Below are positions 25,861 to 33,544 of a stretch of 43,504 nt of DNA, in pieces; the first letter of the stretch is position 1; every line of letters begins with the position of its first letter. Position numbers and translations under genes: made by a program. This stretch comes from Chitinophagales bacterium (lineage in GTDB: Bacteria; Bacteroidota; Bacteroidia; Chitinophagales; Chitinophagaceae): the NCBI GenBank assembly GCA_030832085.1, contig JAURJU010000068.1, forward strand, positions 1 through 43,504, in the 5' to 3' direction. Under the pieces are notes generated by a model. It ran no database searches. It had not been told where the DNA came from and saw nothing but the letters and a program-made list of their open reading frames with translations.

Positions 25861-26565
25861 CTAATCTGAAAACTTGTATCCGACCCCCCTCACGGAATGG
25901 AAATGCCGGGGCTCCCGTGGGTCTGCTTCAAAATATTTTCTGAAATTCAGGATAAAATTGTCAATTGTTCTGGTGGTTGGGAACACCTGGTAACCCCAAA
26001 CAGCTTGCAGGATCTTTTCTCTGGAAACCACTTCGTTTCTGTATTCGATCATCAATTTGAGCAACATGACCTCTTTCTTGCTGAGACTGATCTTTTCCCC
26101 ATTGCCATTGGTAGCGGTTTGGGCCTTGAAATCAATGGTGTTTCCACCAAAGGAATAATGATCACCCAAGCTTGATTTTTCATGCAGCTTTCTGTTTTTC
26201 TCAATCAGCTTTTCTACACGGAGCAGCAACTCTTCAAGGTTGAAGGGCTTGGTCAGGTAATCGTCTGCGCCACGTTTTAACCCTGCTACCCTGTCTGCAC
26301 TGCCCGACCTTGCACTGAGCATCAGGATTGGGGTATCAATGTTGTTGAGCCTGATTGTTTCGCAAACATCAAAACCATCCACTTCCGGCAGCATCACATC
26401 CAACAGGATGAGGTCATAATATTCCTCTTCCACTTTTTTAAGGGCAATGGCCCCATTGTTGGCACAGGTAACTTCATAGCCCTCTAATTCAAGGTTGAGC
26501 TTCAACGCCTCCAGTAGGTTCTCTTCATCTTCAACCAGTAAAATCGAGGCCTTAAGAGCATTCAT
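25861..26565 (-). CDS. OmpR/PhoB-family response regulator
   Basis: The 234-residue protein has a receiver domain with acidic pocket Glu12/Asp13, phospho-acceptor Asp56 in LILLDVMLP, and Lys in YLTKPFN. It is joined to a winged-helix DNA-binding domain ending in TRTIDNFILNFRKYFE and HSVRGVGYKFSD, both diagnostic of the OmpR group. It is the last gene of the gldH-kinase-regulator operon, starting 5 bp after the kinase stop. It should be phosphorylated by that kinase. The target genes are unknown. Confidence 0.94.
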   Translation of the reverse strand: MNALKASILLVEDEENLLEALKLNLELEGYEVTCANNGAIALKKVEEEYYDLILLDVMLPEVDGFDVCETIRLNNIDTPILMLSARSGSADRVAGLKRGADDYLTKPFNLEELLLRVEKLIEKNRKLHEKSSLGDHYSFGGNTIDFKAQTATNGNGEKISLSKKEVMLLKLMIEYRNEVVSREKILQAVWGYQVFPTTRTIDNFILNFRKYFEADPREPRHFHSVRGVGYKFSD

Positions 26566-26570
26566 GGTCC

Positions 26571-27551
26571 TTATTTTTTGGGCAACATCACTTTGAAAAC
26601 AGTTCCAACGGGATGATTGTTCTCCACTGAGATATGCCCCTTGTGGTCATTTACAATTTTTGTGCTCAGGTACAAGCCTAAACCTGTTCCTTTTGCCTTG
26701 CGCCTGGATTCATCCCCCACCCGGTAAAACTTATCAAATACCTTTTGCTTCTCCATCTCAGGAATGCCAGCCCCCAGGTCTGCGACGGTGATCAAGAGGG
26801 TGTTGTCAAATTCCTCGAGTCCAACGCGAACAGGTACATCCTTTTCCGTGTATTTAACAGCGTTTTCGATGAGGTTGTTGAGTACAAGGCGAATCAGAAA
26901 CTCTTCCCCATGCAAAACCATACCTGTTGGAACATTGACCTCAAAAATCCTTGCGGGATGCCTTTTTTGGAAAGCGGCCACGGCAGATAAAACCATCCCA
27001 GAACAATCAAACTCCTGCTTGGTCAACTGATAACCTCCAGATTCCAACTGTGAGCTGAGCAGGATATTGTTGCACAGGGCATCCAGCCTTTCCGTTTCAT
27101 TGATGGCATCTCCCAATATTTTGGATTGACGTTCCTCATCAAGCTTGTGCCTGCGCAATGTTTCCAGGCTGAGCTTGGTGACAGCGATGGGCGTTTTCAA
27201 TTCATGTGTCACTGCCATCATGAAGTTCTTTTGTTGCAGGTGGTAGCGGATCTGTCTACGCACCACACTGTATACAAAGACTGCACCAAGTATGGTGATG
27301 ACAAGAAATGTCAATCCCTCACCGATATACTGTTTTGCATTCCTGTCGTGTGCATCCTGCACTGCCGCAAGCGCCCCTGGATCAGCAGGATTGTTTTTCA
27401 TCACCTGCTCCTGCTGGAACAACAACATGAGGTCGTTTTGCTGGTCGAGCTCAATGTACCACCAGGCCAGTGCTGCAATCAAGTACACCAGCAACATCCA
27501 ATATACATAGTTGATAAACTTGAGGGGGATGCGGTCAAATGGTTTGCGCAT
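26571..27551 (-). CDS. Sensor histidine kinase
   Basis: The 326-residue kinase has two transmembrane segments (about 12-33 and 80-97) enclosing a short ~45-residue periplasmic loop. The HisKA motif MMAVTHELKTPIAVTKLSLETL follows, with phospho-acceptor His116. The HATPase domain has NNLIENAVKYTE, VADLGAGIPE and KGTGLGLYLS. No HAMP or PAS domain is present, so sensing probably occurs in the short loop or the membrane. ATG 27551 (MRKPFDRIPL) is chosen; the frame extends upstream inside gldH. Only one base separates it from the gldH stop, so gldH, kinase and regulator are tightly coupled. Confidence 0.92.
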   Translation of the reverse strand: MRKPFDRIPLKFINYVYWMLLVYLIAALAWWYIELDQQNDLMLLFQQEQVMKNNPADPGALAAVQDAHDRNAKQYIGEGLTFLVITILGAVFVYSVVRRQIRYHLQQKNFMMAVTHELKTPIAVTKLSLETLRRHKLDEERQSKILGDAINETERLDALCNNILLSSQLESGGYQLTKQEFDCSGMVLSAVAAFQKRHPARIFEVNVPTGMVLHGEEFLIRLVLNNLIENAVKYTEKDVPVRVGLEEFDNTLLITVADLGAGIPEMEKQKVFDKFYRVGDESRRKAKGTGLGLYLSTKIVNDHKGHISVENNHPVGTVFKVMLPKK

Positions 27552-27552
27552 T

Positions 27553-28020
27553 TTATTTGACTTTTTCCAGGCGGAGCCCAACATTGAAGACATGATCAAG
27601 TGACTCAACCCGCATGTTTTGCTCGATCGAGATGGTGTAGGAACCCGGCTTGAAGAATTTAACAGGTTCCCGGTAAAGCAATACCCTGTGGTCATAAATA
27701 TCATCCATTCCGGTACCCAGCCAACGGCTGTTTGCTGCAAGTGTCACATCAAATCGCTCAGACCTCGAAACAGTATCGCCTGGAAGGGTACTGTTCAATT
27801 TGATCCATATGTTGTTGTATTCATAGGCATCTGCATGGCGAAATATAAAATAAACCAGGTAATTCGAACTGGTGTCCTTGATTTCGAAGTTGAATGAAGG
27901 CCTGTTGGAGTAAGACCATTTGTTCTGGGGCATGAAAACCACTTTCTCATACAAACCGGTTTCGGAGCATGAAAAAAGCACGAGCATTGAAACGAATAGG
28001 CAAAACTGTTTGAATGACAT
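27553..28020 (-). CDS. gldH: Gliding motility lipoprotein GldH
   Basis: The 155-residue lipoprotein has its lipidated Cys at residue 18 (LVLFSCSETGLYEK). The family pattern continues with NKWSY, FNFEIKDTSSNYLVYFIFRHADAYEYNNIWI, and LGTGMDDIYDHRVLL. GldH is needed for gliding in Flavobacterium and is linked with type IX secretion; its molecular role is undefined. It opens an operon with a histidine kinase and response regulator. A well-formed promoter lies just upstream. Confidence 0.85.
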   Translation of the reverse strand: MSFKQFCLFVSMLVLFSCSETGLYEKVVFMPQNKWSYSNRPSFNFEIKDTSSNYLVYFIFRHADAYEYNNIWIKLNSTLPGDTVSRSERFDVTLAANSRWLGTGMDDIYDHRVLLYREPVKFFKPGSYTISIEQNMRVESLDHVFNVGLRLEKVK

Positions 28021-28024
28021 GCTG

Positions 28025-28053
28025 CAAAGTTAGGCATCATTCAATAAATGCAA
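28025..28053 (-). promoter_or_regulatory. Promoter of the gldH-kinase-regulator operon
   Basis: On the minus strand TTG (28053-28051) and an exact TAACTTTG box (28032-28025) are separated by 18 bases, close to the Bacteroidota primary-sigma consensus. The box ends four bases before the gldH start codon, implying a transcript with almost no leader. Confidence 0.6.
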
Positions 28054-28072
28054 CCCAAATTGGAAAAACCTC

Positions 28073-28948
28073 CTAAAGAACATTCAGGATCTGCTCTTTT
28101 GCCTTTTCCAATTCATCTTTCATCTCTACAACAGATTTTTGAATTTCTGCATCATAGGCCTTTGATCCGGTAGTGTTGATCTCTCTTCCGATTTCCTGGA
28201 GGAGGAATGAAAGCTTGCGTCCCTTTGAAACTTCCTGTTCAGCCAAGAGAGTGCGGAAGTAGGTACAGTGATTGGATAGCCTTACTTGTTCTTCGGTGAG
28301 GTCTATTTTTTCTATATAATAGATCAGTTCCTGTTCAAACCTGTTCTTATCTACATTGTCTTTTCCAACCTGCTCCTCCAACAACCTGATGATGTTTTCC
28401 CTGATCTTTTGCTTTCTCAATGGCTCAAGACTGATTACTTTTTGCTGCAGCCTTTCAATATTGCTGATGCGCAGCAGCAGCTCATTTTCAAGTGACAAAC
28501 CCTCGTCTGTCCTGTGGCGGTTGATCATCGCCAGTGCTTCCCCGATGGTCGACTTGAAGGCATCCCACTCTGCTTCATTCAATGCATCTGTTGAAATGGA
28601 GACCACTTCGGGCATGCGCATGATTGAGGCCAGCAACTGGCTGTCATCTGCTTGCAGGCTGTCTGCCAACCCTTTCATCTGGGCATAATAGGATGCTGCA
28701 AGATCAAGATTGATGGAGGTTGGCCTGGTTGCACCATTTTGTTTTAGCGTGATGGTGCACTCGATACTGCCCCTGACCAATTGTTCTGAAAGCAGGTTCC
28801 TGATTTCAAATTCAAATGGCTTGAGCTGGGTCGGAAGTTTCAACAACAGTTCAAATTGTTTGCCATTGAGCGAACGCAATTCCACCAACACAACCTTTTC
28901 ATTGATTGCATTTTCTGCCCTTCCATAACCAGTCATCGATCTTAGCAT
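28073..28948 (-). CDS. YicC-family endoribonuclease
   Basis: The 291-residue protein has the YicC N-terminus MLRSMTGYGRAE and VELRSLNGKQFELLLKLP. Its characteristic C-terminal DUF1732 region has GRKLSFLLQEIGREINTTGSKAYDAEIQ. YicC proteins of E. coli and Bacillus are endoribonucleases that act in RNA turnover. The protein is largely helical in the middle. It lies upstream of gldH on the same strand with a 52-bp gap containing the gldH promoter, so it is at least partly independent. Confidence 0.9.
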   Translation of the reverse strand: MLRSMTGYGRAENAINEKVVLVELRSLNGKQFELLLKLPTQLKPFEFEIRNLLSEQLVRGSIECTITLKQNGATRPTSINLDLAASYYAQMKGLADSLQADDSQLLASIMRMPEVVSISTDALNEAEWDAFKSTIGEALAMINRHRTDEGLSLENELLLRISNIERLQQKVISLEPLRKQKIRENIIRLLEEQVGKDNVDKNRFEQELIYYIEKIDLTEEQVRLSNHCTYFRTLLAEQEVSKGRKLSFLLQEIGREINTTGSKAYDAEIQKSVVEMKDELEKAKEQILNVL

Positions 28949-29258
28949 GTAAAATATTTAGTGCAATGTAAGAGAAATTATCTGCTGTAATGCAAGCCTG
29001 AAAAGAATTTGCGGATGGTAGGCTGTATAAATTCACAACGCCCGGACGAATCCAGGCGCTGCTATATAATTGGGTTAATAAGTACGGGAATAAATTCCCT
29101 ACACAATATTAAAAATATATTTCATCAAGTTGAAATTTTTATGCAACTATTTTATTCACATTTTTTTTGAATATGTGAATTACTCAACCCCTATCACCAC
29201 CAAACGGGATTGCAAATGCAGTGCATGCATAGCACTATCTTTGTAAAAACAAGCAAGC
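28949..29258. other. Structured intergenic spacer between yicC and the LpxD-like gene
   Basis: No gene was found. Two hairpins stand out: CGCCCGGA (29039-29046) with TCCAGGCG (29051-29058) around the loop CGAA, having one mismatch, and the near-palindrome GGGAATAAATTCCC (29086-29099). Neither has a strong T-run after it. The right part (29100-29170) is AT-rich. At the right end TATCTTTG (29236-29243) is an exact -7 box for the LpxD-like gene, with TTG at 29210-29212 upstream. Confidence 0.5.
29210..29243 (+). promoter_or_regulatory. Candidate promoter of the LpxD-like gene
   Basis: TTG (29210-29212) and an exact TATCTTTG box (29236-29243) are separated by 23 bases. The start codon at 29259 lies 15 bases after the box. 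The spacing is a few bases longer than usual, so this is moderate support. Confidence 0.45.
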
Positions 29259-30215
29259 ATGAAGTTTCCATCTCCGGTATCCATCAAGTGGATTGCAACA
29301 TTGATCAACGCCACCATTGAAGGCAACGAAGAAGGATTTGCAACAGGCATCAATGAGATCCACAAGGTCGAGGATGGAGATCTTGTGTTTGTCGATCATC
29401 CAAAATATTACAGCAAGTGCATTGAATCAGCTGCATCGTTTATCATCATAGATCAATCAACAGAATGCCCTGCAGGAAAGGCTTTGCTGATTGTTGACCA
29501 GCCTTTTGAAGCCTACCTGAAAATCGTTTCGCATTTCAGGCCCTTTCATGCACCTATGCATATGATTGACCCAACTGCCACGATAGGAGAAGGCAGTCAC
29601 ATCGCACCCAATGTTTTTATTGGACAACATGTTTCCATCGGCAGCAACTGTACCATCCATCCCAATGCAACCATCCTGGAACATTGCATCATCGGCAACA
29701 ATGTGGTCATCCAGTCAGGGGCAGTCATCGGCGCTGATGCCTTTTACTACAATACAAAAAAGAACAGGGATGTATGGTACCGGAAAATGGACAGCTGCGG
29801 AAGAGTGATTCTTGAAGACCATGTAGAAATCGGTGCGGGTTGCACCATCGACAGGGGTGTAACGCACGATACCATCATTGGACAGGGAACAAAAATGGAC
29901 AACATGGTGCACATCGGTCATGATGTAGTGGTTGGGAAAAACTGCCTGTTTGCTGCACAGGTTGGTATTGCAGGTGCAACAGTCATAGAAGATGGCGTGG
30001 TGCTCTGGGGCCAGGTTGGTGTTAACAAAACCATTACCATCGGAAAGAATGCAGTGGTCATGGGACAAAGCGGTGTTGCCAACAGCCTTGAAGGTGGAAA
30101 AACCTATTTCGGCTACACTGCTGAGGAGGCGATTGCAAAAAGAAGGGAGATGATTTGGATCAGGAGAATTCCAGAGATGTGGAACATGATCAAAAAAGGA
30201 GAAGCAAAAAAATAA
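29259..30215 (+). CDS. LpxD-like UDP-3-O-acyl-glucosamine N-acyltransferase
   Basis: The 318-residue protein has an N-terminal uridine-binding-like domain (about 1-100). A left-handed beta-helix of hexapeptide repeats follows ([20 protein letters not shown] onwards), ending in a helical tail. His221 in [10 protein letters not shown] corresponds to the catalytic His of LpxD, which transfers a 3-hydroxyacyl chain to the amino group of UDP-3-O-acyl-GlcN during lipid A synthesis. It is shorter than typical LpxD (about 340), and Bacteroidota genomes often encode more than one LpxD-like protein. This may therefore be the paralogue rather than the main enzyme. It ends 7 bp from a convergent epimerase gene. 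Confidence 0.8.
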   Translation: MKFPSPVSIKWIATLINATIEGNEEGFATGINEIHKVEDGDLVFVDHPKYYSKCIESAASFIIIDQSTECPAGKALLIVDQPFEAYLKIVSHFRPFHAPMHMIDPTATIGEGSHIAPNVFIGQHVSIGSNCTIHPNATILEHCIIGNNVVIQSGAVIGADAFYYNTKKNRDVWYRKMDSCGRVILEDHVEIGAGCTIDRGVTHDTIIGQGTKMDNMVHIGHDVVVGKNCLFAAQVGIAGATVIEDGVVLWGQVGVNKTITIGKNAVVMGQSGVANSLEGGKTYFGYTAEEAIAKRREMIWIRRIPEMWNMIKKGEAKK

Positions 30216-30222
30216 AAGACCT

Positions 30223-31206
30223 TCAATTCATCATCTTCAGGTACCCTGCGCAAGATTCCCTGATGGTCTGGTCAAGCGGCTTGAAAACAAATCCCGGAAG
30301 GGCATTCAAAATTTTACTGTTGCTGAACTCCACTTTCTGCTGTGCTGTTTCTGCAGTTTCTTTTGTCAGCAACGCCTCCTTTCCAGTGATAAAACTTTTT
30401 ACTTTTTCAATCCTCCATACAAGAGCAGCCAGCAGGGGATTGACTTTTCTGCTGGGGGGCTTTTTCCCAAATGCGATGGCCATTTCAGTGAATACGGAAC
30501 GGTAGCTCCTGTTTTCTGCAGAGAGAATGAAGCGTTCTTCAACAATTGTCGTGGCCATCAGCAGGACCATAGCCCTGGCAACATCGGTGGCACCAACGAA
30601 GCCACTGACGCCTTCGGTATACCATGGAAATTCATTGTATGCATTCCTGAACATGGCGGATGATCCAGTACCCCACTCGCTAAGACCAAGGATGATGACC
30701 GGATTCACGATCACCGCATTCAGGCCTTCGCTCATGGCCCTCCATACTTCCAGCTCACCGAGGTATTTGCTCATGCCGTATACCGATGGATTGGCGCTGT
30801 CTTCCCATTTTACATTTTCCGTTACGGTGGTATTGTTTCTTTTTCTGCCAAGTGCTGCGACAGAGCTGACATGGACCAATCGTTTTACCCCCGTGGCAAG
30901 TGCTGCATTTACCACGTTGGCTGTTCCTTCGATGTTGATTTTCATCAGTTCATCGGCTTTGGAAGGATTGAAGGAAACAAATCCTGCACAGTGATAGACC
31001 TGCCCACAATCCTTCATGATGTCCTCCAACAAAACAACATCAAGGATATCGCCTTTTACCCACTGTATTTTCCCGTTACCTTGCCCGGAGAATGCTGCAG
31101 GGATTGCAGAACGATAGAGCGCTACCACATCACCCTCTTGCTTCATGAGCTCTTGCAAGAGATGAATGCCTACCAATCCGGAAGCTCCGGTGACCAATGT
31201 TTTCAA
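30223..31206 (-). CDS. NAD-dependent epimerase/dehydratase family protein
   Basis: The 327-residue extended SDR has the nucleotide motif TGASGLVGIHLL (about 6-17) and the catalytic Tyr143/Lys147 in YGMSKYLGE. VYHCAGFVSFNP and HVSSVAALG are typical of the dihydroflavonol reductase/3-beta-HSD-like subgroup. The substrate could be a nucleotide sugar, aldehyde or steroid-like ketone and cannot be assigned. It is 21 bp downstream of pheS on the same strand, probably read through from it. Confidence 0.85.
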   Translation of the reverse strand: MKTLVTGASGLVGIHLLQELMKQEGDVVALYRSAIPAAFSGQGNGKIQWVKGDILDVVLLEDIMKDCGQVYHCAGFVSFNPSKADELMKINIEGTANVVNAALATGVKRLVHVSSVAALGRKRNNTTVTENVKWEDSANPSVYGMSKYLGELEVWRAMSEGLNAVIVNPVIILGLSEWGTGSSAMFRNAYNEFPWYTEGVSGFVGATDVARAMVLLMATTIVEERFILSAENRSYRSVFTEMAIAFGKKPPSRKVNPLLAALVWRIEKVKSFITGKEALLTKETAETAQQKVEFSNSKILNALPGFVFKPLDQTIRESCAGYLKMMN

Positions 31207-31227
31207 AGTTGGAAATTTTTTGATTCG

Positions 31228-32256
31228 CTAGACGCCACTGAACTGTTCAAGAAACCTTACATCGTTTTCACTGAACAACCTGATGTCTGTGATGCCATAT
31301 TTCAATAGTGCAGGACGTTCCACGCCCATGCCAAATGCAAAGCCGGTATATTTTTCCGGATCAATGCCACAATTCTTCAGGACGTTGGGATGCACCATTC
31401 CACAGCCCAGGATTTCAAGCCAACCTGTGCGCTTGCAGACAGCACAACCATCACCCTTGCAAAGCATGCAACTGATGTCCATCTCTGCACTGGGTTCGGT
31501 AAAGGGAAAATAGCTAGGCCTGAACCGAACCTTTACGTCATCCCCAAACATTTCCCTGACAAAAAAGTAGAGTGTCTGCTTCAGGTCAGCAAAGGAAACA
31601 TTTTCATCAATGTACAGCCCTTCCACCTGGTGAAAAAAGCAATGTGACCTTGCACTGATGGTTTCGTTCCTGTAAACACGGCCGGGGCATATGATCCGGA
31701 TGGGAAGCTGTTGCTTTTCCATCTCCCTGATTTGCACATTGCTTGTATGGGTCCTCAACAGGATTGCAGGATCTGTAGAAAGATAAAAGGTGTCTTGCAT
31801 GTCCCTGGCGGGGTGGTTCTCATCCAGGTTGAGTGCAGTAAAGTTGTGCCAGTCGTCTTCAATTTCCGGGCCTTCCGCCACAGTGAAGGAGAGGCGCTGA
31901 AAGATTTCAACAATCCTGTTGCGCATCAATGTGACAGGATGCCTGCTGCCTGTTGGAAGCGGAGTGCCTGGCAGTGTAAAATCAATGCGTTCCTTTAGTC
32001 CTCCGCCAAGTTGGTCAATTTTTTCTTTCTCTGCAGCAAATTTTTCCTCTGCAAGGTTCTTGAAACCATTCATGGTTTGACCAAATTCCTTTTTCTGGTC
32101 TACAGGAACATTTTTCATTTCGCCCATCATCATTTTCACAATCCCTTTGATGCCCAGGAACCTTATCCTGAACTGTTCAAGTGAATCTGCATCGGTGGCA
32201 GTAAACCCGTTGATCTCCTCGCTGTATGTCTTGACCTGATTGAGAATTTCTTCCAT
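31228..32256 (-). CDS. pheS: Phenylalanyl-tRNA synthetase alpha subunit
   Basis: The 342-residue class II synthetase subunit has an N-terminal coiled-coil (about 1-80). Motif 2 is at RICPGRVYRNETISARSHCFFHQVEGLYID, split by the usual loop, and motif 3 is at GFAFGMGVERPALLKYGI. A Cys-rich insertion, MDISCMLCKGDGCAVCKRTGW, may bind zinc and is common in this family. It charges tRNA-Phe together with PheT, whose gene is not adjacent here. ATG 32256 (MEEILNQV) is preferred to an in-frame ATG at 32301. Confidence 0.95.
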   Translation of the reverse strand: MEEILNQVKTYSEEINGFTATDADSLEQFRIRFLGIKGIVKMMMGEMKNVPVDQKKEFGQTMNGFKNLAEEKFAAEKEKIDQLGGGLKERIDFTLPGTPLPTGSRHPVTLMRNRIVEIFQRLSFTVAEGPEIEDDWHNFTALNLDENHPARDMQDTFYLSTDPAILLRTHTSNVQIREMEKQQLPIRIICPGRVYRNETISARSHCFFHQVEGLYIDENVSFADLKQTLYFFVREMFGDDVKVRFRPSYFPFTEPSAEMDISCMLCKGDGCAVCKRTGWLEILGCGMVHPNVLKNCGIDPEKYTGFAFGMGVERPALLKYGITDIRLFSENDVRFLEQFSGV

Positions 32257-32346
32257 GCAGCGAAGATAACAAATCGACACTTCATTCAGGGCGCCCGACA
32301 AAGCAGTTTTTTGACCGGGGCAGCAGAAATTATCGTCAGTTTACAG

Positions 32347-32354
32347 TAGGTTTG
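32347..32354 (+). promoter_or_regulatory. Candidate -7 box of the arginase-like gene
   Basis: TAGGTTTG matches TAnnTTTG exactly and lies 15 bases before the start codon. No clear -33 TTG is visible at the right distance. Confidence 0.35.
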
Positions 32355-32369
32355 CCGAAACTTATCAGC

Positions 32370-33497
32370 ATGTCGTTTTACAGCCTTACCGATTTTCTGG
32401 AGCCAATTCATTTGGCAGCAATTACAGGTGATGGGGAAATCAAAGAGGGACAGGTGGGAAAGTCAATAGAACTGTTCGAAGATGTGTTTCCTGACCTTGA
32501 CAACATTGACGTTGTGATTGCAGGATGCGACGACCTGAGGGGTGATGGAAATCTTGCAGGCCTTGCGGGGACCAATAACATCAGAAAAGAATTTTACGCG
32601 CTTTACTACTGGCATAAGGACATCAAGATTGCTGACATTGGAAACATCAGGATTGGAGAAAGCCTTTCTGATACCTATGCAGCCGTCAAGACCGTTGCGG
32701 AAGAAATCATCAGGAATGGAAAAACATTTATCCTGCTGGGTGGATCACAGGACCTTACGCTTGCCGTTTATGAGGCATACCGCAACATGGGCAAAATCAT
32801 CGAAGCCACTGGAATCGATGCTTATATTGACCTCTCGATAGACAACCCGGTGAAATCAAAAAATTTCCTGATGGAAATGCTCACAGGTGAGCCCAATTTC
32901 ATCCGCCATTATACGCATATCGGATTCCAGAGTTATTATGTTCATCCACACATGCTGGAGACGATGGACAAACTCAGGTTTGACTGTTATCGGTTGGGGA
33001 AAGTAAAAGAGAATATCGAGGAAATGGAACCTGCAATCCGCAGCAGTGACTTTCTCAGTTTTGATCTTGCTGCATTGGGGTCCGCCACTTTCTGGGAAGG
33101 TAGCAGCCCCAATGGTTTCAATGGGGAGGAGGCCTGCACCCTCATGCGTTACGCAGGCATGAATGAGAAATTGAAGGCGATTGGCATTTATGGCTACAAC
33201 AAGCAACAGGATCCTTTCAACAACCTCGCAAAGCAGGTTTCCCAAATGCTTTGGTATTATATTGATGGCATTCATTTCGGCAGGACTGAAGCATCTTTTG
33301 ACAACAAGGAAATGTTCATTGAGTGCCATATTGCTTTTGCAGCAGTTGAAACTTCTTTTATCAAAAGCAGGAAAACAGGCCGTTGGTGGATGAAGATGCC
33401 TAACGGGCAATATGTCCCATGTTCATACAATGACTTCAACCTGGCAGGGGAAAATGAGATTCCTGAGCGATGGCTGAGGTTGCAGGAGAGGGGGTGA
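32370..33497 (+). CDS. Arginase/formimidoylglutamase-like protein with degenerate metal site
   Basis: The 375-residue protein has an arginase (ureohydrolase) fold but altered metal ligands. The canonical GGDHS is GGSQD (124-128), DAHxD is DLSID (154-158), and SxDxDxxDP is SFDLAALGS (230-238). The His ligands are replaced by Gln and Ser, and one Asp by Ala. It closely resembles proteins often labelled formimidoylglutamase in Bacteroidota, which share the GG-Q-DLT pattern, so the change is probably lineage-wide. Hydrolytic activity is doubtful and a structural or regulatory role is possible. The last codons (LQERG, then TGA) run into the G-rich repeat that precedes dacB. Confidence 0.8.
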   Translation: MSFYSLTDFLEPIHLAAITGDGEIKEGQVGKSIELFEDVFPDLDNIDVVIAGCDDLRGDGNLAGLAGTNNIRKEFYALYYWHKDIKIADIGNIRIGESLSDTYAAVKTVAEEIIRNGKTFILLGGSQDLTLAVYEAYRNMGKIIEATGIDAYIDLSIDNPVKSKNFLMEMLTGEPNFIRHYTHIGFQSYYVHPHMLETMDKLRFDCYRLGKVKENIEEMEPAIRSSDFLSFDLAALGSATFWEGSSPNGFNGEEACTLMRYAGMNEKLKAIGIYGYNKQQDPFNNLAKQVSQMLWYYIDGIHFGRTEASFDNKEMFIECHIAFAAVETSFIKSRKTGRWWMKMPNGQYVPCSYNDFNLAGENEIPERWLRLQERG

Positions 33498-33523
33498 GGG
33501 ATAAGGGATAAGGGATGAGGGAA
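33496..33523 (+). repeat. G-rich heptamer tandem repeat, left of dacB
   Basis: Four units GAGGGAT, AAGGGAT, AAGGGAT and GAGGGAA follow one another without gaps. The array begins within the stop codon of the arginase-like gene. The unit matches the larger array after dacB (RAGGGAC). Confidence 0.85.
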
Positions 33524-33544
33524 TGCTATATTAAAATATTGTTT

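Noticed and set aside
29086-29099. GGGAATAAATTCCC as a terminator
   Set aside because: No T-run follows on either strand and no gene ends next to it; it is kept only as an unexplained hairpin.
32302-32369. TTG at 32352 as start of the arginase-like protein
   Set aside because: It overlaps the -7 box TAGGTTTG, and ATG 32370 gives a natural start.
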